Shown here: one piece after another, positions 46,513-56,870 of the stretch
Position numbering within the stretch: position 1 is the first letter of the stretch
How the letters are laid out: every line of letters starts with the position of its first letter
Assembly: GCF_963678635.1 (NCBI RefSeq)
Contig: NC_087069.1
Coordinates: forward strand, 27,702,303 to 27,766,302
Direction: 5' to 3'
From: Symsagittifera roscoffensis
Taxonomy: Eukaryota > Xenacoelomorpha > Acoela > Convolutidae
DNA length: 64,000 nucleotides
The notes under the pieces: generated by a model
Told to the model about the DNA's origin: nothing
The model's database searches: none
The model's input: the letters and a program-made list of their open reading frames with translations, nothing else
Made by a program: the position numbers and the translations under genes

Positions 46513-49500
46513 CGAAACTCCAGATGATGATGAAATCTTTCCTTTTATAGTAGATGCAGATACTGATAGAGGACAACACATATTTTGTCAAAATTTACTC
46601 GTAAATTTATTTGAACCCGGAATCAGTCCATGTAAAACAGAGTTCCCCGATGTAAAAATCAAAAGACAAATCATAGATCACTATCTAAAAGATATATGCA
46701 ACATAACACAACAGTATGGAATCTACTCTATAGAATTCACTTCCCCAAACCATAATAATAGAACATATACTATTCAAACAGACGATCTTGACTTAGAATT
46801 TTCAAAAGTTTTTTCAGAATATATAAAAAGCATCCAATACCATAACTCACAAAGAGCAAACTCCATTTTCACCAATGAAGTTTTCGCAATAATATATAGT
46901 TATATTTCGATATTAGAAAATGAACTCCCATTGACAAATGTCTCACCGACAGAAACATCTAAACATTTAAGAGTACGACATGAAATCACACTACTCTCTA
47001 GTTATTTAAATATCATTAAAGAAAATTTCACGAAACACGACGTTTCACAACATACCAAACACGATTTACAAAAAATTTTGGCATGGTTCATAATAGATTA
47101 TTTCACACACAATATTGATTTAATTGCACAAGCAAGAAAAAATTTTAGACCCCAAAATTCGAACGATGATACCGCTATCACAGAACAATCAGATTATGTT
47201 TGGGACCCCGAATGGTCTCATCCCGCATTTATAGACTTTCCACAATCAATCTCAAGTCAAGCAATAGGTACAATATCTTACATAAGAGATTATGTAAGAG
47301 TAATACCATTAATAATTGATGCGACACCATTAAATTATAATACATTTTTACCCGATACACAAAATAATAGCTTAAACTCCACAGTCATACACAACGAAAA
47401 CCTCAATGGAACTAGGAATCTTACTCAACAAGATATACAGACACCATCACACTTCATAAGAGAAGAAATTGTACACACAACAACTACACAACAAAGTATT
47501 TCACCAATACGCCCGAATTTAACAACACCAAGAAATACAAACCCTTCACAAACACAGGTAACCTTACAATCAACCGTTAAACCTTCGGTTGCTCCAAAAT
47601 ATTCACATATGGATTACCAAACATATAGACCCATGACAATACCATCAAAAACACGCAAAACATTCACTAGAAACAACTTTGCAGAACATAATTATAATTA
47701 TACACATCCGTCAAAAACAAATTATCAACCACAAAGAAATTTTAATCAATATACAAAACCTCGAAACTGGGATAACCCAACGGCCCAATATAATTCCAAA
47801 AATTTTCAACTAAATCCTCCACAGGATCGCAGTGAAAATTACCCATTTTTTCAACAAAATAAAAATAAAAAACAGACATCTTATCAAATGGATTATTTAT
47901 CCTCAGATGATGATTTCTTACAACCAGATATATTTGCACCAAATACTCAAGAATATCGTAGACAAGGAATACAGAGAACACGTACAAATCATGGAAATTT
48001 TTCTCCACAACCAATAGATGCACAACATCAACAACCAATTCAACAACAAAATCTAATTAATACACAATCTTTTCAACCAATCCAACAACAAAATCCAATG
48101 ACTGCACACTCGTATCAACCATCACAAATGCAAAATGAAATACCACTCCCATATTATCTCCAACAACATGAAATAACAAGAAACCAACTTTCAAATTTTT
48201 CTCAAATGCCAAATGCAGCTGAATCATTACAAATGACAATGAATCCATACCTAATGGGTGGATCATCAATAACATCAAACAAACCCTTAATGGTTTTCAC
48301 AGGAACAGACCCTGAATACTCTGTAGAAGATTATTTAAATGCAGTAACAGCAAACCTGATTTTAAACATTGGACCTGAACCAATTAATACGCCATTACAT
48401 CAAAATTGGATACATCGACGCACAGCGTTAATACAAACAACCTTAGATGGCGCAGCCCAAAAATGGTTTTCAGTACTACCTCTAGAAATAAAATCAAACT
48501 GGAAAAGATTTACACAAGAATTTTCAAAAATGTTTGACTCCGAAAGAAACAAACAACAACAAAGAGTTTTATGTAATGAAATTCGCAGATTACCAAACGA
48601 AACTATCAAACAGTTAGCAGTAAGAATCGAAACACTAGTTCGAAAAGCATATTCACTAAATACACACGACTATAAAAACACAAAGATGACAGAAATCTTA
48701 ATGATGACCTTAACACCACAATTAAGGAAAATAGCAATAAAAAAGAGAGCATCCCATCCTTCTTCAATTCGAGAACCCGATTTAGATTTTAGAAAACTAG
48801 TAGACAAACTAGAACAAGCAGAAATCACGATGAAACTAGAAGAAACGGAAAATCTGAAATTACAATACGTTAACAGAATTGAAACAACTTCCACTAATAT
48901 AAACAATATACAGGAATCAGATACAGACCTCGTCGAAAAAATCACTGAAATACTCAATATTTACGAAAAGAACCCAAACTTTAAAGGCAAACCATCTTTC
49001 AAAAAATGGTGTAATTATTGCCGACGATACGGACATAGTATTTCCGAATGTAAACAAAAACAGCAAGATAGTCAAAATAAACCTCAAAAATACAAAGAAC
49101 CAAATAAATCATTCTATCAATATATGAAAAAAGATCAAAATCTACCGAACAAAACAGTCTACAGCAACAACAGTTCAGGAAAACCACTCCCGAACAATAC
49201 AAATTATACAAGAAATCAATCACCATATAACTCAAGTTATAGAGGAAGATCACCAGAACGAAGAAACACGCAAAATTCATCACAAAATCACTATAATAGA
49301 CCAAATAGTAGAAATAACTACTCCAGATCAAATTCAAATACACAACGATTTGTTTCTAGATCTAATTCCCAATCAAGAAATAATTACTATCCAAACAACC
49401 AATCACGAAATTCATCAAACAATAGGAATAGAAACTACTCCTATAATCGAAATAGAAGTTATTCAAACAACCGAAACCAGAATTACCCGAACAATCGATC

Positions 49501-52500
49501 AAGGAATAACTCATATAATAGATCGAATTATAACAGACCAAACAGCAATTATCAAAATAGATCGCGAAATAATTCACAAAACCGACATTCAAGTTATAAT
49601 AACCGTTATAGAAATTATTCCCAATCACCACACCGGAATAATAATCACTATAATAACTCTAATAATCGTCATAGAAGCAGTACACCTAAACATCAAAGAC
49701 AAATTAATCAAGTACAATCCAATCCAGAAACAACATCAGACCCCCCAGGTATTGATGACACAATAACTGATACGTTACAACTCAATCAAATAAATTGTAC
49801 ATCATCAGATTCAGAAAGTGATACAGAAAACACTCTTTCTATCAATATGATAAAAATCGAAAATGACTATGAATCTGTCATATATGAAGAACCTTTATCA
49901 TCACACATATATGAAAATCAATCAGAATTTCTTCAAAATGATTACATTACACCCATAAATTCCACACCAACAGCGCAAGAAACAAATGCAAAAAATACTA
50001 CAAAACAACCCAATCAAAATGTCAAAACAAAATGCTTGAATACAAACCATATCTACCAAAATATACAAAAAGAACAACCCAAAGAAAAAATCTGGACAAT
50101 ACCATTTCTCTTAGAAAGCCCAAGAAACAAAGACTTTCAACCACCAGATCTTGAAATAGATTTTTTAATTGATTCAGGAGCAGAATCAAACATAATAAAC
50201 ATTCCCACATGGAATGAAATAAAAACTTTACACCCAAAACTAACGCCTCTTGAAACTTCTAGTAAGCTAGCAACAGCACAAGGATCAACATTGATAAACT
50301 ACGGAAAAATCCAATTATTTCTCCTCCCTACCAGAACAATGGAGCAAAGTAAAATTTTAAATAAGCCATTTAAACAAATATTCCATATCACTGATATTAA
50401 ATATAATATCATTGGAATACCATTCATTTCGAAGTATATACCAACAATTAACATCCTAAATAGTAAAATATTAATCAAGGATAAATATACAAAAACAAAA
50501 GAAACATCCTTAACATTTTTTCAAAGATTAAATAAACAACCACCATTCTTTTCAAAATTCTACCCGATATTTAACCAACAAAGAAAACACCTGAAACCAC
50601 TATCAGGAAATATCTATAATTTTTCAATCAAACAAGTTCACCAATATGATAAAGAACAAAACAAACAAAAATTTTATATGTCAGATTTTGAATTCAAACC
50701 TATTCATAAATTTTTCAAAATCACAATCTCTTCAATAAAATATTTGAAAAATTCGAATTCAGATATTATTTCCTTACATGTTTATAACAACACACCTTAC
50801 CAAGTAACATTACCTTTAGGACTTTTAGGATATTGTGAAACCAACGCTACAATATCACCAATACACGAAAAAGCCTACCGCGTAAACAATATACTCCAAT
50901 TACTGGATATTTGCCAATCTACAATTCTTAATGAAGAATTATCTATAAATAATATAATAAGTAACGAAAACAGAAATACGGATTATTTCACAAAAACTCC
51001 ATATTTCAAACCTACATTCAACATAAGTAACTACACAGAGGATCAACAGAAATTTTTAACAATGTTTAATTTTCAACATTCACAAATAACACAAGACGAA
51101 TTCGAAAAGTTAGCCAAACAGCTAATTAAATATTCATCAGTCTATGCAACATCAAAATTCGATGTTGGCAAAATCAGTTCATCACTACATCTCCCATTAA
51201 AACCAGACGCAGTTTTCAAAAAACAGAGAGCAAGCAAAGTACCAATTCACTTACATGATAAAGTAAACAGATTACTCGATATTTTAGAACAGTACAATAT
51301 TATATCACCAGTTAATAAAGAAGAACAACCAAAAGGCAACACATTCGTCAACCCCGTTATCATTCTAGCTAAAGGAGAATCATTAAAAATCGTTCTCGAC
51401 GCTAGATACCTCAATTCACTCATAGATGAATCAAAATGTAATTGGCCCATTGAACCAATACAGGTTATCTTAACAAAAATAAACGGCAAATACTTCACAA
51501 CCGCCGACATGAATAGTGCATACAATCAAATGCCACTAGATGAACAATCACGACGTTTAACACAATTTGTTATCGGAAACCAACAATATGAATTTAACCG
51601 CTTATTCTATGGAATATCCATAGGACCAGCAGCATTTTCAGCTTTTATGAGCAAAATTTTTAGACCACTAATACTCAAGAAAAACGCAATCACCTATCTA
51701 GACGATGTTTTTATGCAATCACAAACAAAAGACGAAATGTTCAATGTTTTAGAAAAATATCACCAAATACTTCAGAACGAAAATCTGAAGGCAGCACCCG
51801 ATAAATCACACTTCTTTTTGACAAGAGTTAAATTCTTAGGACATAATATAGAAAGAAAAACAATTACTCCACTGAAATCACGCATTGACGCTATTCAAAA
51901 ACTTCAACCACCAACAAATAAAAAGAAAATCCAAGAATTCCTTGGAATGTTAAACTTTTTAAGTAAATATGTTTATAAAATGCAATTATATCTACGACCA
52001 TTTTACAACATCCTTAGACAACAAAATAATTTTGAATGGAATACAGAACATCAAGCACGATTCGAAGAAATAAAGAAACTTTTAACTGAACAAATTTCAA
52101 ACACAATTCCAGACCCTGATCAACCATTTTATGCAATGTGCGATGCTTCGAACTTTGGCATCGGCGCAGCACTATTGCAATCACATAATGGTACAAATAA
52201 AATGAACCTGATATCAGCAAATTCCCGATTATTCACTCAAGCAGAGCTACGACTCTCAACTCTAATGAGAGAATGTACAGCCATAATATATACACTGACA
52301 GAATATGAATTTCTGATACTTGGATCAAAACATCCAACAGTCTTATTCACAGACCACAAACCAATCATTTTTCTTTTTACACAAAAGTCTAATCCAAACC
52401 ACCGAGTTTACAGATTTCAATTAATTCTAATGAAATTTCCAAACTTACATATAGTTTGGATTGCAGGAAAAAATCTTGCATTACCAGACACCTTAAGTCG

Positions 52501-54715
52501 AAATACACCACCTGAATTACTTACACGAAAAACAACAGTTGAAATACCCAAAAACATAAAATTCTACCTTGCAGAAAACGAAACATCACCCCGATTAGAA
52601 TGCAATTATGCAGTAAAAACTGATATTGAACAGTCACAAATAAATAATTTACAACATTTCCCACTTTATTTAGATTGTCAAAATAATCATTATGAAGTTG
52701 ACCTACTTGGAACATCAACTTTTAAACCAATTCCATATTCCCAATGGATAAAAAATAACACCCAACAAAAACGAACAAAACAACACCAAACTAAAAAAGA
52801 CCATTTTCCACTAATAGAAAAAGAAAATTTAACTGATAAAATAAATTTATCAGGACCACCAACAACTGATTCGAAATACACAATAAATCAAGTTTTTGAC
52901 CTTCATGACCCATTAGATACAATACCCTTATCTAAATTCGAAATTGAAAACATTTTTCTCCCTCCAACGGAAACAATTACAATTTCAACACTGAAAAAAT
53001 ATCAAAATCTTGACCCAATAATTCGACAACTAAAATCATGGCACAAATATAAAACTAAACCTGTCAAAGCAGATTCAACCATTCTAGGAAACAAAACACT
53101 CCTCCGTTACTTTCGTAAATTTAACAACACAACAATTAACGAAAATACAGACCTTTTAGAGTATAACCTGAATGAATCTACAGTTCCCTGTCTCCCTTTA
53201 AGTATGATTCTCATCGCTTTTAATATTTCACATACACAAAATATTAAAGGACACTCTGGATCAGAAAAAACATATTCAAATTTTATACAAAATTTTTACT
53301 TCCCAAATGCACCAATCTGGATAAAAGTACTATGCAATGATTGTATAGTATGTCAACTAAATAAACCTTACCCAAATCAAAAACAAATAGCACAAAAACA
53401 AGATTTTAAAGGACAAAGTTTGTACTTTAATCACCGTATCTCATTTGATACTAAAGGCCCAATTTCACCCTCATCAGAAGGAAACTCCTACATTATGGTA
53501 ATTGTTGACGCATTCACACACTATGTAGCACTTAACCCAGTACCACATTGTAATGCTTACTACGCATATACAACACTTTATGAACACTGGATAGCAAAAT
53601 TTGGACTACCAGAAATTTTAGTCACAGACAACGGTACAGAATTCATAAATAATGAAATAATAACACTATGTCATTTATACAACATTAAACACAAACCACG
53701 TACATCTCATGCACCTTGGACAAACGGCTTAGTCGAAGGTATGAACCGTTCACTACAAGAATATCTTAGATGTATCATCAACGGAAATGATACAAAATAT
53801 ACCGAATGGTCAGCAGATGTAAAATTATTTCCCTTAGCATATAACTCACAAATCACGACAACACTAGGAATGTCACCATACGAAATGGTTTTTAACCAAA
53901 AGCCACGCAAACCAATAATGTTTACAGCAAATTCCCATAAAAACGCACAAGGTTATTGTCAACCAAATAAAGACTCAATTTGCTACAACCTACCTTTACA
54001 TACACACGATGAAGATCATTTTCATCACCCACAAATTCTTAAATTAGCCTCCGGTACACATACCGAATGGATTTTAAATAGAGATAAGAAACACAATGAA
54101 ATTTACCAAAAAATAACGAAAAAGTTATTACAAAGACAAAACATAAATGAACAAATCAATTCACGTTTTACACCAGCTTCCGATTTAAAAATTGGAACAT
54201 TTGTTCTTATACCTAATTTTAATACTCAAAAAGGAATTTCTAAAAAATTACAACCCCTCCGAAAAGGACCCTACCAAATAATTGCAAAACCCACTGATGT
54301 CACATATAAACTTACCGACCCCAATAAAAAAGAAATCGTTCAGCATAGAAGCAACCTATTACCTTACTACCCAAAAGAATACGCACTCCGCGAACTAACC
54401 CAATTATATTCCTTCACAGGATTAAAAATAGTTCAAAACGAACCACATCTGAAAAATACAGAACAAAATGATACCCCCACCGAAAATCAAAACACAAAAC
54501 CAACAGCTACCAAAAACGCTACAAAAAATCTAGACCATAAAGAATCCCAAAAGCAAAGGAAAAATAGAAAAATGACAGAACAAATAATACCCCAAGAAGA
54601 AATAGACAAATCAGAACATAGAAAAACAACAAGACTCCGAAATCAACCACGTAAAAACTACAAAATGTTCATCCCCCAATCTAAAATATTAAAGAAAGTA
54701 GAATTTAAAAAGTAA
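46487..54715 (+). CDS. Gag-pol polyprotein, single 2742-aa ORF
   Basis: One uninterrupted frame encodes Gag and Pol with no stop or frameshift between them. Residues 1-260 form an N-terminal domain I do not recognise. A Gln/Asn/Pro-rich stretch follows to about 600. A capsid-like domain (MVFTGTDPEYSVEDYLNAV, ALIQTTLDGAAQKWF) covers about 600-790, and a CCHC zinc knuckle (CNYCRRYGHSISEC) 842-855. An Arg/Asn/Ser/Tyr-rich region fills about 900-1065. Protease has DSGA at 1229. RT has TADMNSAY (Asp1674) and YLDD (1737-1740); RNase H has CDAS (Asp1886). Integrase has a zinc-binding part (Cys2283/2286), the triad Asp2321, Asp2381, Glu2417 (D-35-E), and a GPY/F module (GPY, 2594-2596). All catalytic residues are present, so it is probably active. 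Gag and Pol amounts must be balanced by proteolysis or other means. Confidence 0.95.
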   Translation: MSSTHTPGDETPDDDEIFPFIVDADTDRGQHIFCQNLLVNLFEPGISPCKTEFPDVKIKRQIIDHYLKDICNITQQYGIYSIEFTSPNHNNRTYTIQTDDLDLEFSKVFSEYIKSIQYHNSQRANSIFTNEVFAIIYSYISILENELPLTNVSPTETSKHLRVRHEITLLSSYLNIIKENFTKHDVSQHTKHDLQKILAWFIIDYFTHNIDLIAQARKNFRPQNSNDDTAITEQSDYVWDPEWSHPAFIDFPQSISSQAIGTISYIRDYVRVIPLIIDATPLNYNTFLPDTQNNSLNSTVIHNENLNGTRNLTQQDIQTPSHFIREEIVHTTTTQQSISPIRPNLTTPRNTNPSQTQVTLQSTVKPSVAPKYSHMDYQTYRPMTIPSKTRKTFTRNNFAEHNYNYTHPSKTNYQPQRNFNQYTKPRNWDNPTAQYNSKNFQLNPPQDRSENYPFFQQNKNKKQTSYQMDYLSSDDDFLQPDIFAPNTQEYRRQGIQRTRTNHGNFSPQPIDAQHQQPIQQQNLINTQSFQPIQQQNPMTAHSYQPSQMQNEIPLPYYLQQHEITRNQLSNFSQMPNAAESLQMTMNPYLMGGSSITSNKPLMVFTGTDPEYSVEDYLNAVTANLILNIGPEPINTPLHQNWIHRRTALIQTTLDGAAQKWFSVLPLEIKSNWKRFTQEFSKMFDSERNKQQQRVLCNEIRRLPNETIKQLAVRIETLVRKAYSLNTHDYKNTKMTEILMMTLTPQLRKIAIKKRASHPSSIREPDLDFRKLVDKLEQAEITMKLEETENLKLQYVNRIETTSTNINNIQESDTDLVEKITEILNIYEKNPNFKGKPSFKKWCNYCRRYGHSISECKQKQQDSQNKPQKYKEPNKSFYQYMKKDQNLPNKTVYSNNSSGKPLPNNTNYTRNQSPYNSSYRGRSPERRNTQNSSQNHYNRPNSRNNYSRSNSNTQRFVSRSNSQSRNNYYPNNQSRNSSNNRNRNYSYNRNRSYSNNRNQNYPNNRSRNNSYNRSNYNRPNSNYQNRSRNNSQNRHSSYNNRYRNYSQSPHRNNNHYNNSNNRHRSSTPKHQRQINQVQSNPETTSDPPGIDDTITDTLQLNQINCTSSDSESDTENTLSINMIKIENDYESVIYEEPLSSHIYENQSEFLQNDYITPINSTPTAQETNAKNTTKQPNQNVKTKCLNTNHIYQNIQKEQPKEKIWTIPFLLESPRNKDFQPPDLEIDFLIDSGAESNIINIPTWNEIKTLHPKLTPLETSSKLATAQGSTLINYGKIQLFLLPTRTMEQSKILNKPFKQIFHITDIKYNIIGIPFISKYIPTINILNSKILIKDKYTKTKETSLTFFQRLNKQPPFFSKFYPIFNQQRKHLKPLSGNIYNFSIKQVHQYDKEQNKQKFYMSDFEFKPIHKFFKITISSIKYLKNSNSDIISLHVYNNTPYQVTLPLGLLGYCETNATISPIHEKAYRVNNILQLLDICQSTILNEELSINNIISNENRNTDYFTKTPYFKPTFNISNYTEDQQKFLTMFNFQHSQITQDEFEKLAKQLIKYSSVYATSKFDVGKISSSLHLPLKPDAVFKKQRASKVPIHLHDKVNRLLDILEQYNIISPVNKEEQPKGNTFVNPVIILAKGESLKIVLDARYLNSLIDESKCNWPIEPIQVILTKINGKYFTTADMNSAYNQMPLDEQSRRLTQFVIGNQQYEFNRLFYGISIGPAAFSAFMSKIFRPLILKKNAITYLDDVFMQSQTKDEMFNVLEKYHQILQNENLKAAPDKSHFFLTRVKFLGHNIERKTITPLKSRIDAIQKLQPPTNKKKIQEFLGMLNFLSKYVYKMQLYLRPFYNILRQQNNFEWNTEHQARFEEIKKLLTEQISNTIPDPDQPFYAMCDASNFGIGAALLQSHNGTNKMNLISANSRLFTQAELRLSTLMRECTAIIYTLTEYEFLILGSKHPTVLFTDHKPIIFLFTQKSNPNHRVYRFQLILMKFPNLHIVWIAGKNLALPDTLSRNTPPELLTRKTTVEIPKNIKFYLAENETSPRLECNYAVKTDIEQSQINNLQHFPLYLDCQNNHYEVDLLGTSTFKPIPYSQWIKNNTQQKRTKQHQTKKDHFPLIEKENLTDKINLSGPPTTDSKYTINQVFDLHDPLDTIPLSKFEIENIFLPPTETITISTLKKYQNLDPIIRQLKSWHKYKTKPVKADSTILGNKTLLRYFRKFNNTTINENTDLLEYNLNESTVPCLPLSMILIAFNISHTQNIKGHSGSEKTYSNFIQNFYFPNAPIWIKVLCNDCIVCQLNKPYPNQKQIAQKQDFKGQSLYFNHRISFDTKGPISPSSEGNSYIMVIVDAFTHYVALNPVPHCNAYYAYTTLYEHWIAKFGLPEILVTDNGTEFINNEIITLCHLYNIKHKPRTSHAPWTNGLVEGMNRSLQEYLRCIINGNDTKYTEWSADVKLFPLAYNSQITTTLGMSPYEMVFNQKPRKPIMFTANSHKNAQGYCQPNKDSICYNLPLHTHDEDHFHHPQILKLASGTHTEWILNRDKKHNEIYQKITKKLLQRQNINEQINSRFTPASDLKIGTFVLIPNFNTQKGISKKLQPLRKGPYQIIAKPTDVTYKLTDPNKKEIVQHRSNLLPYYPKEYALRELTQLYSFTGLKIVQNEPHLKNTEQNDTPTENQNTKPTATKNATKNLDHKESQKQRKNRKMTEQIIPQEEIDKSEHRKTTRLRNQPRKNYKMFIPQSKILKKVEFKK
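46505..46513 (+). promoter_or_regulatory. Possible splice donor in gag codon 8
   Basis: CCAG|GTGACG matches a splice donor and falls after the first base of gag codon 8. A message spliced here would carry the gag start codon and seven codons, phase 1, to a downstream exon, as avian leukosis-type retroviruses do for env. This could supply the start codon missing from the frame at 55740-56870. Confidence 0.3.
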
Positions 54716-55315
54716 TTTTAAGACTTTATACTTCACAATCTTGAAACCTCCGTAACATTTTTCATTTCCATTTTTCAAAATAACATGCTCACAAGTACGC
54801 AATAATTCTAGTTCAAAATAGACCAATAGGATTCATCCAATCCGCCACTTTCTCTAACTCAAACTAAGATCAATTAGACGAATAATCTAAAACTCCAGGC
54901 ACATCTCTAACTATAACTTTACAACCTCCAGGTCAAACATAAGCAAACCACTCCAACTTGACAACTAAAATAAATATCACCATAATACCGTACCCCTCCC
55001 TTATCTAATAACCCAAAGATCAACAATATTTCCCCAACTCAGACCACGAATACCCCCCAAACAAATTTGATAACTTAGCCTAAAATAACAAAATGAAGAT
55101 TTTAATTAGCCTAAAGCATAAAAATCTCACCATACCCCGGATCATTTGACAAACAAAAATAAAGAAAAAGACGACCTCCCGATCACCATGAAAATTGCCC
55201 CCAACAATTTTTTACAAATTTCAACCCACTTGTCAAAAAACTAATAAATAATCCGACCACACTAGAAAATCGCCTCAAACAGCAAAAAATAATCGACCAA
55301 GAGATCATTTCTTAA
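54716..55315 (+). other. Spacer between gag-pol and the 3' gene set
   Basis: About 600 bases without an open frame of note, with all three frames closed often. It may hold splice acceptors for the 3' genes; no strong polypyrimidine-AG site stands out. Confidence 0.5.
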
Positions 55316-55546
55316 ATGCTCTTCTCTCAAACAGTTACTCGAATACTTATAAATTTTAAACATTTTTTTTCAATACTTGAAGCCTTTATAATATTTCTTT
55401 TTGATATACTTGAATCTTTTCTAATAATCCTAATCATTTTTTGTAACATTTTTTTGATTTTCTACACTACTCTTGAACTATTCCTCCAACTTTCCAAAAC
55501 CCTTGAATATATCCACAGGTACGATTTCAACAACTTCTCTAAATGA
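55316..55546 (+). CDS. Small hydrophobic protein, 76 aa
   Basis: A short ATG frame rich in Ile, Leu and Phe, with a central run (FIIFLFDI, FLIILIIFCNIFLIFY) long enough for one or two membrane passes. Its TGA stop overlaps the next start (ATGA, 55543-55546). No family recognised. Small membrane proteins of viruses often act as ion channels or in budding, but that is only a possibility. Its place in an ordered chain of frames supports it; its length and AT-rich codons (which favour Ile/Phe/Leu by chance) argue for caution. Confidence 0.45.
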   Translation: MLFSQTVTRILINFKHFFSILEAFIIFLFDILESFLIILIIFCNIFLIFYTTLELFLQLSKTLEYIHRYDFNNFSK

Positions 55547-55731
55547 TACGAACAATTTTCAGTAGAACTGATATTTTTTTATTGTTTGTAATTTTCATAA
55601 CATTTTTATCATCCCTCATTTTGACCATATGTAAATGTATAAAGAAAGCAATCATCACATTTGCCCTAGCAACAATTTTCCTAATTATTTTTTCGGAAGA
55701 ATATTATAATAAACACAAATCTTCTCACTAA
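55543..55731 (+). CDS. Small hydrophobic protein, 62 aa
   Basis: Starts in the ATGA overlap with the previous frame, shifted by -1. It has two hydrophobic segments (IFLLFVIFITFLSSLILTIC and ITFALATIFLIIF) separated by a short basic CKCIKK turn, a hairpin membrane layout. It ends with a hydrophilic tail and stop at 55729-55731, nine bases before the next open frame begins. No family recognised. Confidence 0.45.
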   Translation: MIRTIFSRTDIFLLFVIFITFLSSLILTICKCIKKAIITFALATIFLIIFSEEYYNKHKSSH

Positions 55732-55739
55732 AGTAATAA

Positions 55740-56870
55740 TTCAAAAAACTATCAAAAATTGCTACCCAACAGTCACAAAGTCAGTCTTCACCGACTTCAT
55801 CCCAAGATAACCCAACACCACCTTCAACTACTCAAAATCCTCAAACATCTACACGAATTTCTTTTCAAGATAATCCATACACTTTTGAAGAACGGCACGC
55901 TCGTTTATCTGAACCACTAGAACCAGTTCAACGACAAGCATCTCTAAGTGAACCAACATATAATCTTTACCCAACACTACCACAAGAACTAAGTAGAATA
56001 CGAAACCTTAGTCAAAACCAAAACACAACAGAAATAAATAGACAAATTATACATCCTCGACGAAATAGAAATTTTCAAACTCCCCGAGTTCATTTCGAAA
56101 TACCTCAATCACCATCACAAACCACTCCAGAAAACACCACTGGTATCACACCAGAAACTCCTACACTTCTCTCACAACGAAGCACTTCAAGTCTACCCTC
56201 AGATTACTTAGGTTCAACACCAACATCTGAACAAGCACGAGAAAATCCTTTTAATCCCCCAAACCTCACATCACGACTGCCATATTGGACTACACATTCA
56301 TTCACACAAGGTGAACCGAATTTAGTCAATGACCCCATAGACATCTCTACAGATACAACATCTTCATCACTACCCGAAACATTATCACTCCCATCAACAC
56401 CATCGATTAGTCAAATCTCACCGACACCTTTTAACTTAACTTTTCCAAACAACCTCGACGCAAGATACCGAGAACAATCATTAACAAATATCCCTTTAAG
56501 ATTAGATTGGAATACATTCACAGCACCTCCACCATTATTTGGACAACATCAAGAAAGTAACCGCCTTCATAACTGGGCACTTAATAGATTACAATATCGC
56601 CAAGATATTCACAACGATATCCGTGATCACAATATTCAAATACTCCAACAAAACAGTTTACAATTAAAGTTTGAAATCACAGTTAAATTAAACAATATTA
56701 CACAACATCCCTACCCATTAAACCCACCTAACATAACAGCTCAATCACTACCACCACCGTTTATAACTACTGAAGTAATATATAAATACGACAGATATAC
56801 CAAAAACACAATTGGTTACATTACATTTTATAACCCATACTCAGGATTATCATACACATGTATATTCTAA
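55740..56870 (+). CDS. 376-codon open frame with no start codon
   Basis: The frame is open from just after TAA (55737-55739) to TAA (56868-56870) and has no ATG, GTG or TTG codon in it. The N-terminal 230 residues or so are rich in Ser, Thr, Pro and Gln (SSLPSDYLGSTPTSE, LSLPSTPSISQISPTPFN). The C-terminal 140 look folded, with RLQYRQDIHNDIRDHNIQIL and a final KNTIGYITFYNPYSG. Codon use matches the neighbouring genes. The preceding small ORF ends before this frame opens, so a simple ribosomal frameshift cannot feed it. It is most likely reached by splicing from an upstream ATG. Possible acceptors are CCCAAG at 55801-55806 (phase 1, fits the donor in gag codon 8) or CAG at 55770-55772 (phase 0). 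Envelope starts inside its last 13 bases. No family recognised. Confidence 0.65.
   Translation, partial: FKKLSKIATQQSQSQSSPTSSQDNPTPPSTTQNPQTSTRISFQDNPYTFEERHARLSEPLEPVQRQASLSEPTYNLYPTLPQELSRIRNLSQNQNTTEINRQIIHPRRNRNFQTPRVHFEIPQSPSQTTPENTTGITPETPTLLSQRSTSSLPSDYLGSTPTSEQARENPFNPPNLTSRLPYWTTHSFTQGEPNLVNDPIDISTDTTSSSLPETLSLPSTPSISQISPTPFNLTFPNNLDARYREQSLTNIPLRLDWNTFTAPPPLFGQHQESNRLHNWALNRLQYRQDIHNDIRDHNIQILQQNSLQLKFEITVKLNNITQHPYPLNPPNITAQSLPPPFITTEVIYKYDRYTKNTIGYITFYNPYSGLSYTCIF

Noticed and set aside
47742-53910. Many minus-strand frames of 60-140 codons within gag-pol
   Set aside because: They are mirror readings of a long A-rich coding frame and have no motifs.
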